This document shows, piece after piece, positions 53,659 through 62,082 of a stretch of 64,000 bases of DNA. Source of the stretch: Marinifilum_A sediminis (GTDB lineage: Bacteria; Bacteroidota; Bacteroidia; Bacteroidales; Marinifilaceae); assembly GCA_947496465.1 (NCBI GenBank), contig CANMCX010000002.1, positions 310,001 through 374,000 on the forward strand, in the 5' to 3' direction. Each line of letters begins with the position of its first letter. Position 1 is the first letter of the stretch. Position numbers and translations under genes: made by a program. A model generated the notes under the pieces. That model made no database searches. It had not been told where the DNA came from and saw only the letters and a program-made list of their open reading frames with translations.

Positions 53659-53680
53659 TGTGAGATATATCACAAAGATA
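53659..53680 (-). promoter_or_regulatory. Crp-type dyad overlapping the promoter of the FNR-like gene
   Basis: TGTGA-GATATA-TCACA at 53659-53674 is a perfect match to the classical Crp half-site pair. On the minus strand a TATCTTTG box (53673-53680) abuts it, so the dyad covers the expected transcription start. It begins six bases before the start codon. Confidence 0.65.
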
Positions 53681-53793
53681 AGATAAAACAATCACATAAA
53701 CCTATTCTATTTTCGCCTATATACTATCGTAACTTTGTAATAAACAAAGGATTTTAACTTTTTCCAGTATTAACATTACGAATTAAACAATTC

Positions 53794-54006
53794 ATGAAAA
53801 AACTGTTATTCATATCATCACTTTTTGCAATTATCTTGTTTGCAGATTACTTATTCTTAATTGCGCTTGGTTGTTCAGCTTTTAGTTTTGGAGCTCAGGA
53901 TGGATTCTATTGTGGATTCTATTGTAAGTTTGCTCTTAGCTTGATTACACTGTCGCTTATAGGTGGATTCTTTGCGGCAAAAAAGCTAATTCACAATATT
54001 GCGTAG
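53794..54006 (+). CDS. Small membrane protein, unknown
   Basis: A 70-residue protein with two hydrophobic segments (about 4-28 and 46-62) separated by a Gly/Cys/Phe-rich loop (GAQDGFYCGFYCKFA). It is divergent from the FNR-like gene and preceded by a TAACTTTG box (53730-53737). It ends before a strong terminator. I recognise no family. The cysteines in the loop are notable but no metal motif is clear. Confidence 0.65.
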   Translation: MKKLLFISSLFAIILFADYLFLIALGCSAFSFGAQDGFYCGFYCKFALSLITLSLIGGFFAAKKLIHNIA

Positions 54007-54031
54007 TAATTTGTTAAAAATAAGGTAAAAT

Positions 54032-54072
54032 AAAAAGAGGCTACATCCGTGTGGATATAGCCTCTTTTTTTA
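54032..54072. terminator. Bidirectional intrinsic terminator
   Basis: A 12-bp stem AAAAAGAGGCTA/TAGCCTCTTTTT (54032-54043 with 54058-54069) continues inward with ATCC/GGAT around a GTGT loop, with a T run after. It serves the small membrane protein and the convergent gene at 54087. Confidence 0.94.
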
Positions 54073-54086
54073 AATTTCTGAAGGAA

Positions 54087-54710
54087 CTAAAGTCCCAAAT
54101 TTTTATTCTTTATTACTTCGTCCTGAAGTTTTCTTGCAAGCTTCTGCTCACGAACCAAAGCATTCTTACGGTGCGTATCAAATTCCTCACGAACCTCTTC
54201 TAAAGTTGTTTTGGTTTCTACAGTAACAGTATTGCTTCGTTTATAAAGCATAAAGCAAATTCCTGCTACAGCCAACGAGCCTAAAATAATTACCCACATA
54301 ATTGTATTGTAAGTTCCTTTAGGCAATTCTGCTCCAAAAAGTTTCATGCTATCTTTCGCTTTGATAGTCGCATCCAGCTGATTTTGTAATTTCTGCATGT
54401 CAGCCTTTAATGTTGTAATCTCACTATTTTGTTTCCCTACCAATGCTTTAGAATCCTTTAATCTTGATCGAAATGATTTTAATGTATCCTGTACATTAGC
54501 TCCAAACTTATTGATCATGTTTACCTTAATCACTTCATGATCTTGCCAATTGCTCGATTTCTTTTTCATGTAATCGAATTGACTTTTTATGGTTCCATTA
54601 TCAAGAGAGGGTTTCACTTCTTCTTTTGCAGGTGGAGTATCCTGTGCAAACAGTGATAGAGACACTAAAAATATTACAATAAAAGAAAGAATTGATTTGT
54701 GCATGTTCAT
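54087..54710 (-). CDS. Exported coiled-coil membrane protein, unknown
   Basis: A 207-residue protein with a signal peptide (about 1-23, SLFAQ). A periplasmic region of about 110 residues includes a coiled coil (LKDSKALVGKQNSEITTLKADMQKLQNQLDATIKAKDS, in part), followed by one membrane helix near 138-158 (IMWVIILGSLAVAGICFMLY). A charged cytoplasmic tail ends in a second coiled coil (EEVREEFDTHRKNALVREQKLARKL, in part). The architecture suggests a spanning scaffold. No enzymatic motif is visible. Confidence 0.75.
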   Translation of the reverse strand: MNMHKSILSFIVIFLVSLSLFAQDTPPAKEEVKPSLDNGTIKSQFDYMKKKSSNWQDHEVIKVNMINKFGANVQDTLKSFRSRLKDSKALVGKQNSEITTLKADMQKLQNQLDATIKAKDSMKLFGAELPKGTYNTIMWVIILGSLAVAGICFMLYKRSNTVTVETKTTLEEVREEFDTHRKNALVREQKLARKLQDEVIKNKNLGL

Positions 54711-54801
54711 TGGTTTTCTATAATTATTATTTACTGATTACAAAGAAAACGATATTCATCTAGTAAAATTGCCGATTGTCTAAATTTTCTTAAACTATTT
54801 T

Positions 54802-57351
54802 CTAAGCAGAATTTCGACTAGCATTTATGTTTCCATAAAGAGATCGTATCACTAACTTCTGCAATATACTGTATTTCGCTAGCTTTGTTTCATTATTCTG
54901 CTCCATTTCGCGAATTTTTATCAATGCATACTGTTGAATTGTAATCAATGGCATTACCATTTCTTCTCTCAGTTTAATCGAATCTCTTAAAACCATTGAT
55001 TTTTCCATCAATTGTGATTGCCCGGAAACTTTTATCAGCATTTCAATACTCAATTGATACTCATCATATATCCAGGTCCAAAACTCACCAAATTCCTCAT
55101 CACTTTTCATGTATTCAGTCAGTTTAAAATACGATTTACTGATAGACTGCATGCTGTTCTCCACCAAAGTTCTAAAAAATAAAGATTTTTGATAAAGTTT
55201 TTTGCAGGCTTCAAAATCGCCCTCCTCTTCTACCCTTTTCAGAGATGTACCTACTCCAAAAAATCCTGGTACATTTTGTTTCATCTGACTCCAGGCACCT
55301 ACAAAAGGAATCGCTCTTAAATCTTCAAAGTTCAATTTCTCCGATTTGTTTCTTTTTCCAGGTCTACTGCCAATATTAGCCTTTCCATAATATTTCAAAG
55401 CACTCATTTCTTCCAGATAAGGCACAAACTTATCCGAAGTTTTAAATCTCTGATATTCTTCCAGGCTATACTTCGATAATTTTTCCATTACAGATCGATC
55501 TGTTTCACTCAGCTGTTTGCTCTCATCATCAAACAACCGATTTTCCAAGCCTGCTGAAATCAAACGCTCCTGGTAGAATTTTGCAGAATCTTTGGTTCCA
55601 AACTTCGAGCTAATAGTTTGCCCTTGTATGGTAACCTGAATATCCTGATTCTCGATATTCTTACTTAGGGATGAATAAAACTTATGGGTATTTCCGCCAC
55701 CGCGAGCCGGAGGTCCTCCGCGTCCATCGAAAAAGGCAACTGTAATTCCCATCTCTCTGGAAAGCCTGGTAATATTCTCTTTTGCTTTGTAAATGTTCCA
55801 ATTGGCAGAAAAATATCCACCATCCTTGGTTCCATCCGAAAACCCGAGCATAATGGTTTGTTTCATTCCTCTACTATTCAAATGCTTCGAATATTCTTTA
55901 TTCTCGTACAATTTTAGCATGGTTTTATCCGCCTGTTCTAAATCATCAATCGTCTCGAATAATGGAATGATATCCAAGGGTACTTCATCTTGCCATGCAC
56001 ACATTCTCGACATCGCAAAAACCCGCGCTACATCTTCTGCTCCACGGCAATTACTAATGATAAAACGATTACATGCAGCTTCACCATTTCTCAACTGAAC
56101 TTCTTTAATCGTCTCGAACAAATTCAAAGTATCGCGGTAAACCTCATCATTGGTTTGAAACATCGACACCTCAGTTTTAAGTTTGGTTAAAGCATCAAAG
56201 TCAAGTGTGCAATTCTTATTTTTTAATTCCGGAGCGGTTGCACACAAAACATCAAAAGCTTTTTTAATGATTCGACTGTCTTGTCGGATATCAATACAAG
56301 CAAAATGTGTCCCAAATAATTTGATTTTATTTTTGAATTCTCTTAGTAAATCCACAAAAAAACCATCATGCTCATCCAATAAAATCTTTTCAATTTTATT
56401 TAATGCCAGTAAAATATCTTCCTGATAGATTTTATCTGTCTGATCTGAAGTATTTATTGACTGTAGAATTCTCTCTTCCAAATCAACCACCAATTCGTAC
56501 ACGCCCTTAAAACTCAAACGTCTTCGTAATGCGCGAATATCTTTGTGGTAATTTGAGAATAGAATATTACGCAATCGATCAGCTACAGCTAAAGTTGTAT
56601 CTGTATTAACAAAAGGATTTCCATCACGATCGCCACCTGGCCAAAACCCAAAAGAAATAACATCTCCACTTTGCTTTTCAGGATCATCTACTTCCTTCAT
56701 CAATTCCCCATAAAGATCAGAAACTGAATGATAAAAAATGTTTTCCAAATACCAAGTTAAGCTTTTAGCCTCATCGTAAGGTTTTGGTTTTTCTTTTTTG
56801 AAGAAAGGTGTTTTACCCAATTGAGTTAGCAGCAATTTTATTCGTAAAAGATCATTTTTCTGTACAGCATCAATTAAATCGTTGATAATTGCCAAAACTG
56901 TGCTCGGATAAAATTGTGTTGGATGAGCAGTAAGCACAATTCGAACTGCCAAACTTCGCAAAGCTTCACTCATTTTAGATTTGCTTTCTTCACCTGAAAG
57001 TCTGTTTCGAATAGACTCCAATTTTCCTCTTCCCTCCGGATCGTATAGCTTCAAAAATGCAGCATCTTCTAATGCATCTAACAAAACAACTTGTCGTTCG
57101 ATATAACTTATCACTCGAAACATGAAGTCCTGTTGTTCTTTTTCTGTTTTGAACTCGGTTTGTTTGTCGAAAAATTGATTGAGTATCTCTACCGGAGATT
57201 TTCCTTCTTCCAAACCTTTGGTACATTCATCTTTTAATAATGGAATCAGTATTCCGGTTCCGTGAATTCCATCCAAAGGCAAGGTCAGGAATATGCTGTT
57301 GTACAATTTGTACTTTAATTCAACTTCATTTTGAAATTTTTCTGAGAGCAT
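54802..57351 (-). CDS. ppc: Phosphoenolpyruvate carboxylase
   Basis: Adds bicarbonate to PEP to make oxaloacetate, replenishing the TCA cycle. The 849-residue chain (near the family norm of about 880-930, slightly short) has the catalytic His in VLTAHPTQFYPST, the FDGRGGPPARGGGNTHKF loop and the substrate site GSRPGKR. FEDLRAIPFVGAWSQMKQNVPGFFG follows. The expected Arg residues of the allosteric/catalytic loops are present. Its start is at 57351, and the 364-bp region upstream contains the 21-bp repeat array. No adjacent regulator. Confidence 0.95.
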   Translation of the reverse strand: MLSEKFQNEVELKYKLYNSIFLTLPLDGIHGTGILIPLLKDECTKGLEEGKSPVEILNQFFDKQTEFKTEKEQQDFMFRVISYIERQVVLLDALEDAAFLKLYDPEGRGKLESIRNRLSGEESKSKMSEALRSLAVRIVLTAHPTQFYPSTVLAIINDLIDAVQKNDLLRIKLLLTQLGKTPFFKKEKPKPYDEAKSLTWYLENIFYHSVSDLYGELMKEVDDPEKQSGDVISFGFWPGGDRDGNPFVNTDTTLAVADRLRNILFSNYHKDIRALRRRLSFKGVYELVVDLEERILQSINTSDQTDKIYQEDILLALNKIEKILLDEHDGFFVDLLREFKNKIKLFGTHFACIDIRQDSRIIKKAFDVLCATAPELKNKNCTLDFDALTKLKTEVSMFQTNDEVYRDTLNLFETIKEVQLRNGEAACNRFIISNCRGAEDVARVFAMSRMCAWQDEVPLDIIPLFETIDDLEQADKTMLKLYENKEYSKHLNSRGMKQTIMLGFSDGTKDGGYFSANWNIYKAKENITRLSREMGITVAFFDGRGGPPARGGGNTHKFYSSLSKNIENQDIQVTIQGQTISSKFGTKDSAKFYQERLISAGLENRLFDDESKQLSETDRSVMEKLSKYSLEEYQRFKTSDKFVPYLEEMSALKYYGKANIGSRPGKRNKSEKLNFEDLRAIPFVGAWSQMKQNVPGFFGVGTSLKRVEEEGDFEACKKLYQKSLFFRTLVENSMQSISKSYFKLTEYMKSDEEFGEFWTWIYDEYQLSIEMLIKVSGQSQLMEKSMVLRDSIKLREEMVMPLITIQQYALIKIREMEQNNETKLAKYSILQKLVIRSLYGNINASRNSA

Positions 57352-57365
57352 AGGCTATTTATTTT

Positions 57366-57386
57366 TTTATCCCCCTTGATAAACTG
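57366..57386. repeat. Isolated degenerate relative of the 21-bp array unit
   Basis: ATCCCCCTTGAT at 57369-57380 resembles the unit core; it lies 73 bp before the array start, out of the 21-bp register, immediately upstream of the ppc start codon. Confidence 0.4.
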
Positions 57387-57438
57387 AATACTTGTAAGCC
57401 TTAAGATAATAAAAATGTAGCTGATTTAACGCCTTCCA

Positions 57439-57690
57439 AAAATCCCCTTGGGGATAAGAATTCTCCCATAGAGGATTAAGCTTATCCCCTATGTCCGCAA
57501 ACATATCCCTTTGGGGAGAATGATCATCTCCCTGGGGATGATATAAATCCCTTAGGGGCGCATTGTTCTCCCCTTGTCCTCCAAGATCATCCCCTTGGGG
57601 CGAAAACTTATACCATAAGGGAGAAAGTCTGTCCCCTTCCTTTAAATAATTATCCCCTTAGGGATAAGATAAATCCGAAAGGGGAGATAG
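57439..57690. repeat. Array of twelve 21-bp palindromic units, non-coding
   Basis: Twelve units of exactly 21 bp run without a gap or indel from 57439 to 57690. Each has T at unit position 5 (12 of 12) and C at positions 6, 7 and 8 (11 of 12 each), with GG at positions 14-15 (9 of 12). The core is ATCCCC-TT-GGGGA. Units 3, 7 and 10 lack the G arm. Stops occur in every plus frame and in each minus frame I checked, so it is not coding. It fills the gap between ppc and the nuclease gene, in the 5' region of ppc. Function unknown. Confidence 0.9.
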
Positions 57691-57715
57691 TATGTTCTTT
57701 TGTAAATTTTGTTGA

Positions 57716-58549
57716 TTATTTCCTATTCCAACGCACTGTTGTTATTACTGGCAAATGATCAGAAGGATAACGAGAGTCAATCTTATCCTCAATTATTTGA
57801 CAGCGCTTCACCTTGCAGTTTTCATCCGTAAAGAGATAATCGATACGATCGGTAACTTCTTTGTCGTGCTTAAAGGCATTAAAAGTTCCCAAGTTTGGAT
57901 TCTTTTTATTTCTAAGATTACTATCAAACAGTTCAGAACATAGATATTGAATTGCCTTCGATTCTGGTTTTAAGTTTAAATCGCCCATTAAAATGGCAGG
58001 ATAATTTTGGCTATTGAGTTCCTGAATCTTCTTTACGATTAACTGAGAACTTTCATACTGCGCCTCTTTACCCACATGATCGAAATGAGCATTGAATACC
58101 CAAAAACGATCACCCGATTTCTTATTTTCGAAAAGAGCAGATGTACAAATTCGTTCCAAAACAGCATCCCAACCTACTGATATTTTATCAGGAGTAGTTG
58201 ACAACCAAAAAGTAGATTGTTCAATTACTTTTAACTCGTCCTTTTTATAAAAAATAGCACAATACTCTCCTTTTTTCTTTCCATCATCACGACCAATTCC
58301 CAGGTAAGAATAAGCATCTAAATTTTCATTTAAATATTCGAGCTGATGATTCAATCCTTCTTGCGTCCCAAATACATCTGGGCTGTATTTTTCTATCAAA
58401 TTAATGACATTATCCTTTCTCGCATCCCAACGGTTGATTCCATCATTTGGATTGTCGTATCGAAGGTTATAGGTCATCAACTGAACAGTTTGAGCATTTG
58501 TGTTGAAGCCAAACAGAATCAATAAACTGAAATATAGTAAGTGTTTCAT
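57716..58549 (-). CDS. Exported endonuclease/exonuclease/phosphatase family protein
   Basis: A 277-residue enzyme of the EEP superfamily, with a signal peptide (about 1-20, TNAQT). Motifs: LMTYNLRYDN (metal-binding Asn), GTQEGL (catalytic Glu), FNAHFDHVG (His), GDLNLKPES (Asp/Asn), and the C-terminal SDHLPVITTV (Asp-His). Members hydrolyse phosphodiesters of nucleic acids, lipids or inositol phosphates; the substrate cannot be told. It follows the GH92 gene on the same strand, with a terminator between. Confidence 0.92.
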   Translation of the reverse strand: MKHLLYFSLLILFGFNTNAQTVQLMTYNLRYDNPNDGINRWDARKDNVINLIEKYSPDVFGTQEGLNHQLEYLNENLDAYSYLGIGRDDGKKKGEYCAIFYKKDELKVIEQSTFWLSTTPDKISVGWDAVLERICTSALFENKKSGDRFWVFNAHFDHVGKEAQYESSQLIVKKIQELNSQNYPAILMGDLNLKPESKAIQYLCSELFDSNLRNKKNPNLGTFNAFKHDKEVTDRIDYLFTDENCKVKRCQIIEDKIDSRYPSDHLPVITTVRWNRK

Positions 58550-58570
58550 TTTCTTTGAAATTATAGAGAT

Positions 58571-58603
58571 AAAAAAAGCTGTACCCCTTTGAGAATACAG
58601 CTT
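58571..58603 (-). terminator. Intrinsic terminator after the GH92 gene
   Basis: Stem AAGCTGTA/TACAGCTT (58576-58583 with 58596-58603) with a 12-base loop; on the minus strand it is followed by a run of T. Confidence 0.85.
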
Positions 58604-58614
58604 CTAAAATATGA

Positions 58615-60804
58615 TTACTTTGCTCCAAGTATAAAATGCAATTCTCCACCCTGCAGAATCTGCTGGTGAGTAATTGTTAATTCTTTATACTCTTTACCAT
58701 TAAGCAGAATTCTCTGAATGTAGTGATTTTGATCTCCCTGATTTTCGGTAGAAACGGTAAAGGTTTTTCCATTTGGAAGATGAATAACGGCATTATCCAG
58801 CCATGGAGAGGTAAGATCGTAAATTCCATTTGATGGATTTACAGGATACATTCCCATTGAAGAGAATATTAACCAAGCCGACATTTGTCCACAATCCTCA
58901 TTTCCACAATAACCATCTGGTTTAGTCGTGTATTGCGTATTGATAATTCGACGAACCATTTCCTGTGTCTTTTTTGGCTGACCTATATAATTGTACAAAT
59001 AAGCTACGTGATGGCTAGGCTCATTCCCATGTGCATATTGTCCAATCATACCGGTACTAAAAATCGGAAGATCATCGCTCGCTTCTGGATAATAGGTAAA
59101 CATAGAATCCAACTTGGCTGTAAATTTTTCCTTACCAACTGTTTGGATAAATTCTGGTACATCCTGCGGTACATACCAGAAATACTGCCATGCATTACTT
59201 TCACAGAAGTAATTGGTATAATCCTTAGGTACAAAAGGTGAGATAAATTTTCCCTGATCATCTTTTGGACGAAAAAAAGTTGATTTGGTATCGTAAAGAT
59301 TCTTCCAATTTTCTCCTCTTTTCAGGAAATACTTGTAATCTTTTTCCTTATTCAATGCTTTCGCAAATTGTGCAATACACCAATCATCGTAAGCATATTC
59401 CAATGTTTTGGATACCGACCAATTCTCACCTTCAGCATCGGTTGGAACATATCCAAGGTGCATGTACTCATCAATCTGTCTGCCCTTTTCTTTTGCCGAC
59501 TCAACACAAGCCTGATAAGCTTTTTCCGTATCCATATTAATGCCTTTAAAATAAGCATCAACAATAACCGGAACCGCGTGATAACCAATCATCATATTGG
59601 TTTCATTTCCTGCCATTGACCAAACCGGCAATAAACCAGTTTCATTGTAATGACTTAAGAAAGACTTCACAAAATCTTCTACCTTATCCGGACAAAGAAT
59701 GGTGTACAATGGGTGCGCCGTACGATAAGTATCCCATAAAGAGAAAGTATCGTAACGATGAAATCCTTCAGCTTTGTGATATTCGCCGTCAGCACCTTTG
59801 TGCATTCCATCTACATCGCTATGCAAGCTTGGCGTAAGATAAATATGATATAAATTAGTATAAAACAATTCTTTTTGGTTTTCGCTACCTTCAATCTCTA
59901 TTTGTGACAATAGTTTTTCCCACTCCTCGTCAGCATTGGCAACAGCTAAGTCGAAATCCCAAGAAGTTAATTCTGCTTTCAGGTTTCTTTTTGCACCATC
60001 GATAGAAGCTGATGAAAGAGCTACCTTAACCAATACCTGCTCTTGATCTGAAGTCGCAAATTCAGCAACAAATTTAGTTTTTGCCGCATTCACCATTTCA
60101 CCTTCTGTTTTATCTTTCCCCTCAAATAATTCTATGTTATTAAATGATTTAGAAAATTGAGCTGTAAAATAAACATGCTGATCTCTTGCCCAACCGTTAG
60201 ATTTACGATATCCAGAAATGGTAGAGTCATTTTCAATAATAATTTTTGTATCGTAAGGATTATCCCAATTCAATTTATAACCCAAATCCAATATGATTTG
60301 AGATGTCTCATCTTTAGGAAATGTGTAACGGTGAAATCCAACACGCTTGGTCGTAGTTAATTCAGCAGTAATACCAGAACTCAACAAGTCTACTTTATAG
60401 TATCCTGGTGATGCTTCTTCCTTATCGTGTGAGAATTTTGAATAAGGGCGATAATCTCCCTCTGGCGTTAAGCTTTCAGTAAATCGACTATTCAAAGGCA
60501 TTACCAACAAATCATACATATCTCCGGCTCCTGTGCCCGAAAGGTGTGTATGGCTGAAACCTGCAATTGTAGAATCTGGCCAAAAATAGCCTGCAATTCT
60601 ATCCCAGCCCGGCAAACCATTATCTGGACTTAACTGGACCATTCCAAAAGGAGCAACAGCACCAGGATAGGTGTTCCCAGGTCCATCGGTTCCAACAAAA
60701 GGGTTTACGTAATCGGTTAACTTTTTCTTGCTTTCTACCTGCTTATCACTACAGGCAACAAAGCCAATCATTGCCAAAAAAACGGCTAATAATCTCATAA
60801 TCAC
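58615..60804 (-). CDS. GH92 family glycosidase (alpha-mannosidase), lipoprotein
   Basis: A 729-residue exported enzyme with lipobox GFVAC near residue 18. GH92 signatures: YVNPFVGTDGPGNTYPGAVAPFGMVQLSPD, FSHTHLSGTGAGDM, YDTFSLWDTYRTAHPL and the catalytic-loop DGYCGNEDCGQMSAWLIFSSMGMYPVNP with catalytic Glu and Asp. The family is calcium-dependent and acts mainly on alpha-1,2- or related mannosides from N-glycans or yeast mannan. No SusC/D transporter sits nearby, so it may be used on its own for surface or periplasmic trimming. Confidence 0.95.
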   Translation of the reverse strand: MIMRLLAVFLAMIGFVACSDKQVESKKKLTDYVNPFVGTDGPGNTYPGAVAPFGMVQLSPDNGLPGWDRIAGYFWPDSTIAGFSHTHLSGTGAGDMYDLLVMPLNSRFTESLTPEGDYRPYSKFSHDKEEASPGYYKVDLLSSGITAELTTTKRVGFHRYTFPKDETSQIILDLGYKLNWDNPYDTKIIIENDSTISGYRKSNGWARDQHVYFTAQFSKSFNNIELFEGKDKTEGEMVNAAKTKFVAEFATSDQEQVLVKVALSSASIDGAKRNLKAELTSWDFDLAVANADEEWEKLLSQIEIEGSENQKELFYTNLYHIYLTPSLHSDVDGMHKGADGEYHKAEGFHRYDTFSLWDTYRTAHPLYTILCPDKVEDFVKSFLSHYNETGLLPVWSMAGNETNMMIGYHAVPVIVDAYFKGINMDTEKAYQACVESAKEKGRQIDEYMHLGYVPTDAEGENWSVSKTLEYAYDDWCIAQFAKALNKEKDYKYFLKRGENWKNLYDTKSTFFRPKDDQGKFISPFVPKDYTNYFCESNAWQYFWYVPQDVPEFIQTVGKEKFTAKLDSMFTYYPEASDDLPIFSTGMIGQYAHGNEPSHHVAYLYNYIGQPKKTQEMVRRIINTQYTTKPDGYCGNEDCGQMSAWLIFSSMGMYPVNPSNGIYDLTSPWLDNAVIHLPNGKTFTVSTENQGDQNHYIQRILLNGKEYKELTITHQQILQGGELHFILGAK

Positions 60805-61051
60805 TAATGATTTAAATTTCTGGATTTATAAAATTCAGAAACTGTAAATTTAAATTTGGCTTTTGGTGATAATTCGCATCAAATATAGGGAAAAGAAAGG
60901 GAATAGGCTCTTGATTTTTGTATGGATTATAAACAATTCTACTCTCATTTTGTCATACAAATAAGGATTATCTTTTTAATGTTAAAATAGTACATAAGGA
61001 AAAACAAATAAATTAGTAAATTAGGTTTGCTAAGAATAAATCCTTTAACCT

Positions 61052-62062
61052 ATGAAAAAACTACCCTTCTTCATCTTAGCATGCCTATTAATATCGGCGT
61101 GTGTGCACAATCAAAATACCAAAACTATGAAATCTGGTGATTATATTGGGGAAACACCTCCCGATTCCATTGCCAAAATATTTGCTCCAAATTTTATTTC
61201 GACACACCTACATGAGCGGGATTTTACCATAACTCCTGATGGAAAAGAATACTATTACACCGTTTGGGGACGAGACTATTATGCCATTGCAGTTACCAAA
61301 CAGGTGAATGGAGAATGGACAGAACCAGCAATTGCTCCTTTTTCAGGCAATAAAAAATACAGAGATTTAGAACCATTTATAAGCAAAGATGGAGCACATT
61401 TCTATTTCATGTCGACTCGTCCTCCAAAAGGAAAAGAAGAAAAAGATGGATGGTTTTACCAAAACATTTGGGTAATGGACCGAATAGAAAATGGATGGTC
61501 GGAACCTTACGAATTGGGTGAACCTGTAAACTCAGATGCAGGCGAATATTTCCCTAGTCTTACAAATGATGGTACCATTTATTTCACAAGAGAAGATGGC
61601 GAAGGTCAGCAATCTATTTACCGATCGAAAATGATAGACGGCAAATACCAAAAAGCAGAACGTTTGCCGGAGGAAGTTAATGCGTCCAGAATGCAATACA
61701 ATTCGATGATTGCTCCCGATGAAAGTTATATTATTGTTTGTACAAAACTGGAAGGAAATACCATTGGACGAACTGACTATTGCATCAGCTTTAATTTAGG
61801 TAAAAATAAATGGACTCCTCTGATTAATATGGGAAGTAAGGTGAATTTTCCCAATTGTCATGCACTCTCTCCTTCCTTATCAGCAGATGGAAAATATTTT
61901 ATTTTTTCTAGTAATAAACAAAGCGATACAGATAGAACAAAATTAGACCTGAATCTGTTAAAAGAACAAGCCTTATCTCCACAAAATGGAAATTTAGATT
62001 TGTATTGGATCAAAAGTGATTTTATAGAAGATATTCGTAAGGATTATTTCGCAAACCATTAA
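61052..62062 (+). CDS. PD40/WD40-like propeller lipoprotein
   Basis: A 336-residue exported lipoprotein (lipobox LISAC near residue 17). The rest has PD40-type beta-propeller repeats: FISKDGAHFYFMSTRPP, FPSLTNDGTIYFTRED, IAPDESYIIVCTKL and LSPSLSADGKYFIFSSNKQ. Similar proteins bind or sense periplasmic ligands or the Tol system; a precise role is not inferable. Single gene, 20 bp before the epimerase-like gene and likely co-transcribed. Confidence 0.8.
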   Translation: MKKLPFFILACLLISACVHNQNTKTMKSGDYIGETPPDSIAKIFAPNFISTHLHERDFTITPDGKEYYYTVWGRDYYAIAVTKQVNGEWTEPAIAPFSGNKKYRDLEPFISKDGAHFYFMSTRPPKGKEEKDGWFYQNIWVMDRIENGWSEPYELGEPVNSDAGEYFPSLTNDGTIYFTREDGEGQQSIYRSKMIDGKYQKAERLPEEVNASRMQYNSMIAPDESYIIVCTKLEGNTIGRTDYCISFNLGKNKWTPLINMGSKVNFPNCHALSPSLSADGKYFIFSSNKQSDTDRTKLDLNLLKEQALSPQNGNLDLYWIKSDFIEDIRKDYFANH

Positions 62063-62082
62063 TCTTTTAATTGTATAGACGC

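Noticed and set aside
54802..57351. Several plus-strand ORFs within ppc
   Set aside because: Antisense shadows of a full-length, motif-complete gene.
57439..57690. Reading the array as a CRISPR or a coding heptapeptide repeat
   Set aside because: Units are contiguous at 21 bp with no unique spacers, and stops occur in all three plus frames and in each minus frame I checked.
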